From Rhodospirillales bacterium (lineage in GTDB: Bacteria > Pseudomonadota > Alphaproteobacteria > Rhodospirillales > Casp-alpha2): a stretch of 64,000 nt of DNA. Made by a program: the position numbers and the translations under genes. Each line of letters opens with the position of its first letter. Position 1 is the first letter of the stretch. This document shows positions 36,996-46,168 of this stretch, piece after piece. The notes below the pieces were generated by a model. The model was given only the letters and a program-made list of their open reading frames with translations. It was not told where the DNA came from and searched no databases. Location of the stretch: NCBI GenBank assembly GCA_018662225.1, contig JABJGO010000019.1, positions 17,706 to 81,705 on the forward strand. The letters are read 5' to 3'.

Positions 36996-38240
36996 ATGGA
37001 TATTTTTTCCGACCCCAGAAAAAAAGAATACCTGAACAGCGAAGGCGCCGATAAACCACTTAAGAGCCCACTGTCGGTCACCGTACTCGAAGGCGCGCGC
37101 ACCTATCGCAAACAACGTTTAGAGGAACAACTTCACCAGCACGACTGCACAGCGATCCTGCTGTATGATCCAGTGAATATTCGCTACGCCACAGACACAT
37201 CCAATATGCAGCTGTGGACCCTGCATAATGCGGTACGGTATGCGCTGGTGTTTGCTGATGGTCCCACGATCGTGTTCGAGTTCAAGGGTTGTGAGCACCT
37301 CAGCAATAACATGCCCACGGTGGATGAGGTGCGGATCGCTATTGGCTGGATTTATATGTCCACCGGTGATCGGTCGGATGAGTTTGTGGGCAAATGGGCT
37401 GACGAGATCGCAGATCTCATGCGGGAACACGGCGGCGGTAATATGCGACTTGCCATGGACAAGGTGGAACCGCTGGGCCTGAAAGCACTGGAAGACCGCC
37501 AGGTTATCCACGTGGAAGGTCAGGAACTGACCGAGCGCGCCCGCGCCATCAAGAACGCTGATGAGATCGCGCTGATGCGCTGGACGGTGCGCGTGTGTGA
37601 GGCCGGTATGGCCCGCATGTATGAAAACTCGACGCCGGGCAAAACCGAGCAGGAAATCTGGGCCGAGCTGCATTTTGAAAACATCCGATCCGGTGGCGAG
37701 TGGTGCGAGACGCGTTTGTTCGCCTGTGGTGATCACACTAACCCCTGGTATGCGGAATGCAGCGACCGGGTGTGCAACGAGGGTGAGATGATCTCCTTCG
37801 ATACAGACCTGATCGGCCCTTATGGATACTGCGCGGACCTGTCACGTTCGTGGACCTGCGGTCATACGCCGATGAACGATACCCAAAAGCGAATTTATGC
37901 CACGGCGCTGGATCAGGTAGAGCACAATATGGCGCTGATCAAACCGGGTGTAACAGGACGGGAATTCAACGAGAAATCCTGGCAGATACCAGCCAAACAT
38001 GTGGATTACCGATACTCACTGGCCGCACACGGCGTGGGCCTCGCCGATGAATGGCCGGTCATTCTGCTGCACACGGATTATGAGTCGGCCTATGACGTGG
38101 CGTTTGAAGAAGGCATGGTCATTTGTGTGGAAAGCCTGATCGCCGAAGAAGGCTCAGAATCCATCAAGCTGGAAACCCAGGTTCTGGTCACAGGCGACGG
38201 TGTGGAACGTCTGGACAGCTTCCCGTGGGAAGAAGTCTAG
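36996..38240 (+). CDS. DddP-like M24-family protein (candidate DMSP lyase)
   Basis: 414 residues of the pita-bread M24 fold. It is usually annotated Xaa-Pro peptidase, but stretches such as NIRYATDTSNMQLW, AIKNADEIALMRW, SGGEWCETRL, NPWYAECSDR and HGVGLADEWP match DddP, the M24 DMSP lyase of roseobacters, as I remember that sequence. All DddP metal ligands are present with near-constant offset: D269, D271, D281, H345, E379 and E393. The proposed catalytic base equivalent is D351. The reaction would split dimethylsulfoniopropionate to acrylate and dimethyl sulfide. ATG 36996 behind GGGA is chosen; an upstream ATG (36930) adds 22 residues. Its stop overlaps the convergent cupin gene by 4 bases. 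Confidence 0.75.
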   Translation: MDIFSDPRKKEYLNSEGADKPLKSPLSVTVLEGARTYRKQRLEEQLHQHDCTAILLYDPVNIRYATDTSNMQLWTLHNAVRYALVFADGPTIVFEFKGCEHLSNNMPTVDEVRIAIGWIYMSTGDRSDEFVGKWADEIADLMREHGGGNMRLAMDKVEPLGLKALEDRQVIHVEGQELTERARAIKNADEIALMRWTVRVCEAGMARMYENSTPGKTEQEIWAELHFENIRSGGEWCETRLFACGDHTNPWYAECSDRVCNEGEMISFDTDLIGPYGYCADLSRSWTCGHTPMNDTQKRIYATALDQVEHNMALIKPGVTGREFNEKSWQIPAKHVDYRYSLAAHGVGLADEWPVILLHTDYESAYDVAFEEGMVICVESLIAEEGSESIKLETQVLVTGDGVERLDSFPWEEV

Positions 38241-38707
38241 TAGGGCGTTCCATCATTGTGCTGAAATTCTTCGTCATCGTCTTCGATTACCAGATGAAGA
38301 TCGATATCGGGGTAGTGGCAAACATCGTTTGAGACCCGCATGCCTACTTCCATATATACCGCATCCGCGCCTGACCGGTTGACCAGATGGTGCCCGTTGT
38401 TCACGTTTCTGGGCCACCCCATCATCATGCCCGCCGTGATGGTTTCTTCGCCGTCACTGGTGATCAGGATGGCTTCGCCTGAAATCATATAGCAGAACTC
38501 GTCCTCCTGTTCATGCCAGTGACGCTGAGCAGAGCCTTCACCCGGTGGCAGGGTCACGATATTGACGCCGTACTGGTTAAGGCCAGCATGATCGCCCACT
38601 TTGGCCTTGGAACGATTGGTGGCGATTTCATTGAACGGTGGTGGATAGCCGGTTCCGGTTACCCGGTCCACATCGGCGACGGTAAAGGCGTGTTTTTTGT
38701 TTCCCAT
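38237..38707 (-). CDS. Single-domain cupin protein
   Basis: 156 residues with the cupin metal set in RHWHEQEDEFCYMISGEAIL and the second motif NNGHHLVNRSGADAVYMEVG. It belongs to the COG3837-like group often found beside catabolic genes, and is not recognisably DddQ/DddW. The ATG at 38707 is used because the upstream frame reads promoter sequence. It ends tail to tail with the DddP-like gene and is divergent from the antiporter. Confidence 0.85.
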   Translation of the reverse strand: MGNKKHAFTVADVDRVTGTGYPPPFNEIATNRSKAKVGDHAGLNQYGVNIVTLPPGEGSAQRHWHEQEDEFCYMISGEAILITSDGEETITAGMMMGWPRNVNNGHHLVNRSGADAVYMEVGMRVSNDVCHYPDIDLHLVIEDDDEEFQHNDGTPY

Positions 38708-38784
38708 AATATATTCCCGGTGATGAGCCTGAATGATGCGTACAGTATCACATTCGTAACACAATTCGTGTATAGTAAAGCTCA

Positions 38785-40278
38785 ATGGAATCAACGGTTG
38801 CCCATTCTGGCCTGACTGAGATCGCCCTGGTTGCGCTGGCGGCCATGGGGTGTGGCATTTTTATGGAGCGCCTGCGCCAGCCCGCCATCGTGGGTTATAT
38901 TCTGGCAGGTGTCCTGTTGGGCCCGTCTGCCCTTGCCCTCATAACCGACCGTGGCCAGATCGATATGCTGGCGGAAATGGGTGTTCTGCTGCTGCTGTAT
39001 GTGGTGGGGATGGAGCTGTCCTTACGGGCATTCCGCAGCATATGGCGGTTGGCGGTTCTGACCACGCTAATCCAGATCGGCGCGTCCGTGGGGGTCATGC
39101 TCATCTTCTGGAAGCTGTTCGACTGGACCATTGGGCTGGCTATTCTGCTGGGTTTCGTGGTGGCGCTGTCATCCACGGCGGTGGCGATTAAAGTCCTGAA
39201 TGATATTGGTGAGCTTCGCAATCGTACCGGCACCATCACGGTGGGCGTCTTGATCGCCCAGGATATAGCCGTGGTGCCCATGATGCTGATCGTTTCGTCG
39301 CTGGGTGCCATGCAGGGTGTTGAGACCGGGTTTGATTGGGCGGCGATCCCGAAAATTATGGTTTCAATCGCGGTGCTGGCCGGGCTGATCTGGTATCTCA
39401 GCAGTGGCACAAAGCTGCGCTTGCCATTTTCCGCCGTGGTTGCCGGACACGAAGACCTGAAACCGCTGGCCGCACTCGGCTTCTGTTTTGCTGGAGCCGC
39501 GGTATCTGGTCTGCTGGGATTATCGGCGGCTTACGGGGCCTTTATCGCGGGCCTGATTATTGGCAGCTCTAACGAACGCCAGGAAATGCTTGAGGCCGCC
39601 AAGCCCATCCAGAGCATCCTGATGATGGTGTTTTTCCTGTCCATCGGGTTGTTGCTCGATCTGGGCTTTATCTGGGAAAATCTCGGATCAGTCGCCGCGT
39701 TGTTCTTTGTGGTCGTGGTGTTCAAGACCGTGCTCAACGTCGGTGCGCTCAGATTACAGGGCCAGACATGGCCGCACGCTTTTATGGCGGGCATGATGTT
39801 CACGCAAATTGGCGAATTCTCATTCCTTCTATCACGCATCGGCGTGGATTCAGGCCTGATCAGCACCGATGATTCCCGCATGGTGGTCGCCGTAACCGTA
39901 CTCAGCTTGGCCTTAAGCCCGTTGATCGTGTTGACGGCGCGCCGTATGCAGAATTTAGCCATCGATGGCCGGGAATCCGCGCTGGATATTATGCGCGCGG
40001 TCTACGCTCGTGAAACGGAATTGGTGAGCGAAACCCTTGGCGGTGCTCGCTCGTCCACCTTGCGAACCATGGGCCTGATGGTTATTCGCCTGGATTTAAT
40101 CCGCGAGGAATGGCAACGCCGCCGACGAGAAAAAGCCGGCGGCATTACCGACGCGGGCGCTGTCTCAACACCACCATCCAATGAGAATACCGATGCCACG
40201 GTCGTGACAGTGCCCGAAGAATTATCTGAAAAAAAATCACGTAAGCCACGTAAAAAGAAGGATGCCGAGGGTGCCTGA
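38785..40278 (+). CDS. CPA2-family cation:proton antiporter (Kef/RosB-like)
   Basis: 497 residues. About 12 membrane helices in residues 1-385 include the family signatures RQPAIVGYILAGVLLGPSAL, GFVVALSSTAVAIKVL, and AAYGAFIAGLIIGSSN. The C-terminal 110 residues are cytoplasmic and highly charged (ending in a Lys-rich run), without a TrkA-N NAD domain. It exchanges K+ or Na+ for protons. The stop lies 16 bases inside the RNase HII gene. Confidence 0.92.
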   Translation: MESTVAHSGLTEIALVALAAMGCGIFMERLRQPAIVGYILAGVLLGPSALALITDRGQIDMLAEMGVLLLLYVVGMELSLRAFRSIWRLAVLTTLIQIGASVGVMLIFWKLFDWTIGLAILLGFVVALSSTAVAIKVLNDIGELRNRTGTITVGVLIAQDIAVVPMMLIVSSLGAMQGVETGFDWAAIPKIMVSIAVLAGLIWYLSSGTKLRLPFSAVVAGHEDLKPLAALGFCFAGAAVSGLLGLSAAYGAFIAGLIIGSSNERQEMLEAAKPIQSILMMVFFLSIGLLLDLGFIWENLGSVAALFFVVVVFKTVLNVGALRLQGQTWPHAFMAGMMFTQIGEFSFLLSRIGVDSGLISTDDSRMVVAVTVLSLALSPLIVLTARRMQNLAIDGRESALDIMRAVYARETELVSETLGGARSSTLRTMGLMVIRLDLIREEWQRRRREKAGGITDAGAVSTPPSNENTDATVVTVPEELSEKKSRKPRKKKDAEGA

Positions 40279-40894
40279 CACCACGTTGGAGGTGGCGGCA
40301 GAGGCCAGGGGGTTTTCGAGTATCGCCGGTGTAGACGAAGCCGGGCGCGGGCCATGGGCCGGGCCGGTGGTGGCGGGGGCGGCCATTTTGGATATCGCCA
40401 ACGTCCCCGTTGATTTGCTGAACGCGCTCGACGATTCCAAGAAACTGAAACCACACAGCCGCGCTGATCTGTTTGAGCAGCTCACAGACTGCTCCGCTGC
40501 GTATCTGGGTGTGGGTCAGTGCCAGGTGGCAGACATCGACATCCACAATATTCTGCAAGCCACCATGATGGCCATGGCAAAGGCGGTGGCTGATCTGCCG
40601 CTCACGGCGGATTACGCGTTGGTGGATGGAAACCGTGAACCTGTACTGCTTTGCCCGCTCGAGACGGTGGTCAAGGGCGACGGTAAAAGCGTTTCAATCG
40701 CCGCGGCCTCGATCGTGGCAAAAGTCACGCGCGACAACATCATGGCCGATCTGGCGAAAGAGTTTCCGGGTTATGGTTGGGAAACCAACGCGGGGTACGG
40801 CACACCACAGCACCAAACCGCCCTAAGACACTTAGGGGTAACACCGCACCACCGGCGGAGTTTTAAGCCGATCCAGCAGTATTTGCGACGCTGA
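40262..40894 (+). CDS. rnhB: Ribonuclease HII
   Basis: Removes RNA from RNA:DNA hybrids, including single ribonucleotides and primers. 210 residues. The catalytic set is visible: GVDEAGRGPWAGPVVAG gives the Asp-Glu pair and ADYALVDGN the third Asp. KGDGKSVSIAAASIVAKVTR is the substrate-contact stretch. The start ATG overlaps the antiporter by 17 bases. Confidence 0.95.
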   Translation: MPRVPDTTLEVAAEARGFSSIAGVDEAGRGPWAGPVVAGAAILDIANVPVDLLNALDDSKKLKPHSRADLFEQLTDCSAAYLGVGQCQVADIDIHNILQATMMAMAKAVADLPLTADYALVDGNREPVLLCPLETVVKGDGKSVSIAAASIVAKVTRDNIMADLAKEFPGYGWETNAGYGTPQHQTALRHLGVTPHHRRSFKPIQQYLRR

Positions 40895-40989
40895 TCTGAT
40901 TTGATCCGTTACGTGAGTGGCTACATTTCCAAGGTATTGAAATTAACGGCGTATTCGACCCTCTCTAATGATGCTCTGCTCAGCTGTCA

Positions 40990-43536
40990 TCACCCCAGCC
41001 GGCGGTTACGTAAGGCCCGTGCGGGCACGGCAGTATAAGAACTCAACGTCGTCAGCATACCAACAACCAGCGTCACGAAAGTAGCCCCTATGGCTAACGA
41101 TATGCCGCCGGTCCACGACACGCTCACACTACCAAGGCCTGCCGCGTGTGTTACGCCGTAAGCAACACCTAAACCCAGCGGAACGGCGGTCAGGGACACC
41201 AGCGTGCTTAATCCCAAAAACTCCAGAGCCACTTGCCCTATCAACTGACGTCTACGCGCGCCATACACTTTGAACAATACGGCTTCGATGGTGCGCTCTC
41301 TAAGCCCCTGAAGCACACTTCCCGCTAGCACCACCAAGGCTGCCATTCCGCACATCAACGCTGCGGTCTCCAATCCCGCCACGATGGCGCCCAAAGCTGT
41401 GGCCAGCGACCGCAAAACATTCGACACGCGAATTAAAGGCATGTCTGGAAAACGATTCTTGATGAACGACTCCAGTGCGATCTCTTCCCCGGTTTTTGCT
41501 TTCAGGGACGCGGCAAGAGTATAGGGAATACCCGTAAACGTGCTCGGCGTAGCGATGATGGGAAAGTCCAGGTCCAACCCACCCCAATCCACGTTATGAA
41601 AACTCAAAACCGGACCGGTACGGACATTTCCGCTAACATTCAGAGTGACCGTATCGCCGAGGTTGAGGTCCAGAGCTTTTGCTACCTCGGCGTCCACCGA
41701 AAACCCGGGGCGCTGTGATTGAGGATATCCCCACGGCGCACCCTCGGTAAGTTCTGCTGCAAACGACACCCCGCGATCGCCGCGAATAACCCAATTCAAT
41801 GATTTTGGAATTTGAATGTCACGCACCGCCACGTCATTTATTGTCTGCACACGGGCATGCAGAAACGGCATGATGCGCTGACGTTCTACGATCCCTGAAG
41901 TCGCCAATTCAATTCCAAGCCGTGTCGCCATGTCAGGCTTGATCGAAAAGGCAACCAGGTCTGGTGCACTGTGTGGCAGCGTCTTCTGTACATGGCGGTT
42001 AGCAGAATCGCCGATGCTGTCCAAGGCCACCAGTATTGTGAGGGTTAGGCCCAACGCCATCACTACAGGACGAGTAGGCGCCCCCGCCCGATGCAAGTTG
42101 CTAAGAGCAAGACGTACGTTTGCGCCTCTTCCTTCGGCCAAGACCTTCGCCATGCGCGATAGACCGATGCCGAAAGCATAATAAAACGCTGCTAATGCTA
42201 ACGCGCCAGCTAAAAACCCAACGGTCAAAACAGGCATGGGTGAAACCCAAAACACCAGCACGACAAGCGCCAACAAGATAACGCCCACACCAAGCCACCC
42301 CTTAACACTCGACTTCCCCGGTGGATGCGTGATGCGTTGGCGGAGCAGGGATTGGGATTTCAAATCGTGCACCCCCATTAACGGCCACCATGCAAACAGC
42401 GCCGCCACCAAAATGCCAAACAGACCCGCTGCCAACAAAGGTTTTGCACCGGGGCTGGCTTCTAACGCGAAGGGAACTTGATCCACCAACGCGGACGCGG
42501 CCAAAGCGGGGCCAAATGCGCCCAGGCTAACACCTGCAATGGCACCAATGGATGCAGCCGCCATGACCTCGAACCCGATGGCCATGGTGATAACGCGGGG
42601 CGGTGATCCGATGGATTTCAGGATCGCAATGATTTCCATTTTATCGGCCACGTGTGCCCGTACCGCGCCGTAAATACCGGCTCCCCCAACCAGCATCACG
42701 GCCAAGCTGATAGCCAGCAATAACACATGGGCCATAGACAAGACCCGCTCCACCCCCGGTACGCCGTCATGGGCGTTGACCACGCGCCATCCTGATTGCG
42801 GGAAGGCCTGATCAATGCGCGCTATTGCCGACGTTGCTCCATCCTGCCCGATTGATTCCTGGGGCAATTTCACGCGGGTATAATAGTAAACCTCCGCCCC
42901 GTCGTTGGTGACCCCGGTAGCCGGTAGGCTTTCGCCCAATACCATGATGCGCGGGCCCAGGGTAAAGGCTCGGAAGGCGCGGTCGGGTTCAGCAACAAGA
43001 ACGCCCCGTAATTGATACGTCGCATTGCCGATTTGCAGACTATCACCCAGCTTCAGTTCCATTGCGGCGAATAATGCCTTGTCAGCAACCGCACCGTAAA
43101 CGCCGTCATATAGATCAATTTCTTGATATAGGTTGAATGCGGGCAGGGTCTCGACGGTGCCGTAAAGCGGGTACTTCCGGTCTACACCTTTAAGCTCAAC
43201 CAGCACCGGCATGCCGTCCGCACGGCCATTTCTGACCGCACGTACCATGGGGCGTAGTTCAACGGAAATGCTAACGTCGCCTTCACGGTGGATGATTGTT
43301 AGTTCAGCTTCACTGGGTGGGCGGTGATACAAACGCAGGCTCAGGTCCCCACCTATGGTTTCCAGGGCACCCTGGCGTGCGCCATCTATAAGGCTTTGCG
43401 ACGTCGCCCCCACCAGGGCTACAGCCGCCGCTCCGACGAAGACGCCTGCGATCAATAACCACAAGCCACGTGCCCCGCCGCGCAAATCCCGTGTCGCGAT
43501 GCGTGCCGCAAGTGAGATGTGGTTGAAAATCGCCAT
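40990..43536 (-). CDS. FtsX-family ABC permease with two MacB-like modules (YbbP-type)
   Basis: 848 residues. An N-terminal membrane helix (about 25-45), a large periplasmic domain, three helices around 270-370, a second module beginning near 390 with two further helices, a second periplasmic domain and three C-terminal helices. FtsX motifs include HVADKMEIIAILKSIGSPPR and ERTIEAVLFKVYGARRRQLI. The best match is the YbbP/lysophospholipase-associated permease. It is divergent from its likely ATPase at 43775 rather than in an operon with it. No tesA is nearby. Confidence 0.9.
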   Translation of the reverse strand: MAIFNHISLAARIATRDLRGGARGLWLLIAGVFVGAAAVALVGATSQSLIDGARQGALETIGGDLSLRLYHRPPSEAELTIIHREGDVSISVELRPMVRAVRNGRADGMPVLVELKGVDRKYPLYGTVETLPAFNLYQEIDLYDGVYGAVADKALFAAMELKLGDSLQIGNATYQLRGVLVAEPDRAFRAFTLGPRIMVLGESLPATGVTNDGAEVYYYTRVKLPQESIGQDGATSAIARIDQAFPQSGWRVVNAHDGVPGVERVLSMAHVLLLAISLAVMLVGGAGIYGAVRAHVADKMEIIAILKSIGSPPRVITMAIGFEVMAAASIGAIAGVSLGAFGPALAASALVDQVPFALEASPGAKPLLAAGLFGILVAALFAWWPLMGVHDLKSQSLLRQRITHPPGKSSVKGWLGVGVILLALVVLVFWVSPMPVLTVGFLAGALALAAFYYAFGIGLSRMAKVLAEGRGANVRLALSNLHRAGAPTRPVVMALGLTLTILVALDSIGDSANRHVQKTLPHSAPDLVAFSIKPDMATRLGIELATSGIVERQRIMPFLHARVQTINDVAVRDIQIPKSLNWVIRGDRGVSFAAELTEGAPWGYPQSQRPGFSVDAEVAKALDLNLGDTVTLNVSGNVRTGPVLSFHNVDWGGLDLDFPIIATPSTFTGIPYTLAASLKAKTGEEIALESFIKNRFPDMPLIRVSNVLRSLATALGAIVAGLETAALMCGMAALVVLAGSVLQGLRERTIEAVLFKVYGARRRQLIGQVALEFLGLSTLVSLTAVPLGLGVAYGVTHAAGLGSVSVSWTGGISLAIGATFVTLVVGMLTTLSSYTAVPARALRNRRLG

Positions 43537-43711
43537 CTGTCCTCTCTGGTGCCCTGTCGAAAGGCGCGTCAGTCAAGATGGTACACGACCTGGGGGTTGT
43601 CTAGGCAATAGAACGCGGGTTGCTGATGGCCTTCGCCATGCGGTGATGGATATGTCAAAAGACAGTGTTGAAGGTAGAAAAAAGTCAGAGAAGTTGGGAC
43701 TGGCGGCTATA

Positions 43712-43740
43712 TTGACAACCCTACTGTTAGGACGTATCAG
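43712..43740 (+). promoter_or_regulatory. Candidate sigma-70 promoter for the YbbA-type ATPase
   Basis: A perfect -35 TTGACA at 43712-43717, a 17-base spacer, and TATCAG at 43735-43740. It lies 35 bases upstream of the chosen TTG start. Confidence 0.45.
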
Positions 43741-43774
43741 AATACACTTGAATGCCAGCTCAAGCGGAGTTTCC

Positions 43775-44488
43775 TTGACAATCGACAACAGCGTTAGCCC
43801 ATCGGCCATACAGCTTGAAGACCTTCGTCTATTGCTGACCAGTGGTGCAGGTGAGGTCAACATACTCCGCGGCATTGACCTGAAGGTTGAACACGGAGAG
43901 ACCCTTGGCATCATTGGTCCATCTGGCTCCGGCAAAACCAGTCTAATGTTGATAATTGCGGGTCTGGAAACAGCGACATCCGGCTTGGTCCGGGTTTCCG
44001 GGCGGCACATTTCGACGATGGGCGAGGATGCCCTGGCCCTGTTCCGGCGTGACCACGTTGGCATTGTATTTCAAGACTTCCACCTTATTCCGACGATGAC
44101 GGCACTGGAGAATGTTGCCATGCCTCTTGAGTTTTCCGGTGTCGACGATGCCTTTCAGCGCGCCGAGGAAGAACTCGTGGCGGTCGGCCTTGAAAAAAGA
44201 ATCAGGCACTATCCCGGACAACTTTCCGGCGGCGAAAAACAACGGGTGGCGCTAGCCCGCGCCGTTGTCACCAGGCCCGACATACTGCTCGCCGATGAGC
44301 CTACCGGCAACCTGGATGGGACTACCGGACAGGTGGTAATGGACCTATTGTTTGAACTTCACGACCGGCTGAACACAACTCTGGTGCTGATCACTCATCA
44401 GCAGGAGTTGGCCGAACGTTGCCACCGGGTGGTGGAACTGGTGGATGGTCTCATAACTTCCGACAATGGCGTTGGCGAAGATCGCTGA
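43775..44488 (+). CDS. ABC transporter ATPase (YbbA/LolD-type)
   Basis: 237 residues. Walker [12 protein letters not shown]-loop [12 protein letters not shown], signature [15 protein letters not shown], Walker [13 protein letters not shown], switch [11 protein letters not shown]. The MacB/LolD class partners with FtsX-family permeases such as the divergent one. The frame is open for 140 more codons upstream, across the permease start, but TTG 43775 is preceded by AGCGGAG at good spacing, gives the family length and follows a promoter-like sequence. Confidence 0.93.
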   Translation: MTIDNSVSPSAIQLEDLRLLLTSGAGEVNILRGIDLKVEHGETLGIIGPSGSGKTSLMLIIAGLETATSGLVRVSGRHISTMGEDALALFRRDHVGIVFQDFHLIPTMTALENVAMPLEFSGVDDAFQRAEEELVAVGLEKRIRHYPGQLSGGEKQRVALARAVVTRPDILLADEPTGNLDGTTGQVVMDLLFELHDRLNTTLVLITHQQELAERCHRVVELVDGLITSDNGVGEDR

Positions 44489-44653
44489 TAAATCGATTTC
44501 TATCTGACATGCGGTTTTGAAGAGGTTAGGCCCCGACTGGGTATGGAGCTTTGGCAGATATCATGCCCAGTAATGTTCGCTATGGACGGAAAGTAGCAGC
44601 CATGAACGAAGTCCTTTGCTATCATTACGGTCAGTTTCAAAAGGGAAAATGAT

Positions 44654-45403
44654 ATGTCACGATTTTTAGATAAGTCCGTCTTGATCACTGGCGGAGGTCG
44701 CGGGCTCGGACATCAGCTTGCGGTGGATTTTGCCCGTGAAGGTGCCAATGTGACGGTCAACTATTCGTCGTCGGCCGCCGCCGCTGACGAGACTGTGAAA
44801 CGTATCACGGAAACGGGCGGTCAAGCCATCGCCTGCCACGCGGACATTGCCCGACTGGATGACGTCACAGCCATGGTTGAGCAGGTGGTGACGACCTATG
44901 GCGGCGTTGACATTCTCATCAACAATGCCGGGCTCAGCATTGATAAGCCATTTCTTGAGTTGAGCGAGAAAGATTGGGATCAGGCCATGGGTGTCAACCT
45001 GAAAGGGCCGTTCCTGCTGTCACAGGCTGTTGGTCGTCTTATGGTAGCGGCGGGCCAAGGCCGGATCGTAAATATTTCCGCAGCAACAGCCATTCAAGCC
45101 AGAATTGGTAACGCCAACTACGCGGCTTCCAAGGCCGGGTTAAACATGCTGACCCAGAGCATGGCGCTTGAACTGGGTCCGCATGTGACGGTTAACGCCG
45201 TTGGCTTGGGATTCGTCGATAGCGCCCTGGTTCGTGAGTTGTTTACACCGGAGCAAATCGAACAGGCAAAAGATAACGTGCCGGTGAAACGCATGACGAC
45301 GTATGAGGAAACATCGGCGTTTGTATTGATGCTTGCTTCCGACACAGCGTCGTTCGTAACCGGCCAGACCATCCCCTTTGATGGCGGCGGGGTTATGCGT
45401 TAA
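44654..45403 (+). CDS. SDR-family oxidoreductase (FabG-like)
   Basis: 249 residues. The NADP site TGGGRGLGHQLA is followed by NYSSS (NADP-type), NNAGLSIDKP, the active NISAATAIQ Ser strand, YAASKAGLN with Tyr and Lys, and the C-terminal SDTASFVTGQTIPFDGG. Likely a 3-oxoacyl reductase or similar. It stands alone between the ATPase and the PilZ gene, with a long hairpin overlapping its stop codon. Confidence 0.92.
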   Translation: MSRFLDKSVLITGGGRGLGHQLAVDFAREGANVTVNYSSSAAAADETVKRITETGGQAIACHADIARLDDVTAMVEQVVTTYGGVDILINNAGLSIDKPFLELSEKDWDQAMGVNLKGPFLLSQAVGRLMVAAGQGRIVNISAATAIQARIGNANYAASKAGLNMLTQSMALELGPHVTVNAVGLGFVDSALVRELFTPEQIEQAKDNVPVKRMTTYEETSAFVLMLASDTASFVTGQTIPFDGGGVMR

Positions 45404-45448
45404 CGACGTTCGCATGCCGTTCTTGTGCGGGCATAATTTAACGTCGTT
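45402..45448 (+). terminator. Long hairpin at the SDR gene end
   Basis: AACGACGTT (45402-45410) pairs with AACGTCGTT (45440-45448), and inside it ATGCC pairs with GGCAT. The outer stem overlaps the TAA stop. There is no T run afterwards, so this may be an RNA 3'-end stabiliser or a rho-assisted terminator. Confidence 0.45.
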
Positions 45449-45578
45449 GATCACTTCCCCTCTCCGCCGCCAAGCAGCCTAAACAGTTGACGGGGTGCCG
45501 TGGGAGAATGCTATCATCATTCTGTAATGTTATTGTAAGGAACTTGCGACCTTGTTGTGAGCGTAGATAACGAAACGG

Positions 45579-46094
45579 ATGTATCCAGTGGATGAATTAG
45601 CAACCATACGTCTCCGCATGGAGGCGCAAGAGCTTGAATTAGAGGATTTACGCGTATCGCTCGAAAATGCCTTGTCATCGTCGGGTCGGTTGACCAGAGA
45701 GATGAAAGACATGCGTTCAGCGTTCGAATCTATCGTCGACGGACGCCCGGCTTCTTCCAAGAAGCAGGAAGCGATCATTGAAGAGCAGGAAGTGATCGAG
45801 CCAGCTATTGACCAACGTCAGGAGGAGCGTCATCCATTGATGATGGATGCCATGGTCAGAATAAGCGATTCTGAATTCAAGGCGGTAATATTTGACATCA
45901 GTGCCGGTGGCGCCAAATTGCAGATTAAGGAAGGTTTAGGTCAGTTGGATGTAAATGAACAACCCCTGATCGTATTGATAATTCCACAATTCGGCGAATT
46001 TCATGGTGAACCTGCATGGGTAGATGATGATTTTGTCGGGGTTCGGTTTCACGAGAACCATAAGACGATCGTTAAGCTGATTCAGGATAGCTGA
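45579..46094 (+). CDS. PilZ-domain c-di-GMP-binding protein
   Basis: 171 residues. The first 60 form an acidic coiled coil (LATIRLRMEAQELELEDLR). The C-terminal PilZ domain has both c-di-GMP elements: RQEER (RxxxR) and DISAGGAKL (DxSxxG). It is convergent with a diguanylate cyclase 75 bases away, suggesting a local c-di-GMP pathway. The effector output is not visible. Confidence 0.9.
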   Translation: MYPVDELATIRLRMEAQELELEDLRVSLENALSSSGRLTREMKDMRSAFESIVDGRPASSKKQEAIIEEQEVIEPAIDQRQEERHPLMMDAMVRISDSEFKAVIFDISAGGAKLQIKEGLGQLDVNEQPLIVLIIPQFGEFHGEPAWVDDDFVGVRFHENHKTIVKLIQDS

Positions 46095-46168
46095 GTAGAA
46101 TTTGTGGCTCAGCGCCCACAAGCAGGCATCAGTGAAATTGATTAAATAATAGAAAGCATTTATTGCAA

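Noticed and set aside
38237..38707. Cupin next to the DddP-like gene as a DddQ/DddW DMSP lyase
   Set aside because: It has only the general cupin metal motif and resembles COG3837 proteins; the gene is convergent, not in an operon with the DddP-like gene.
43355..43774. 140-codon N-terminal extension of the YbbA-type ATPase
   Set aside because: It overlaps the divergent permease gene, has no similarity, and a TTG with a good ribosome site gives the family length.
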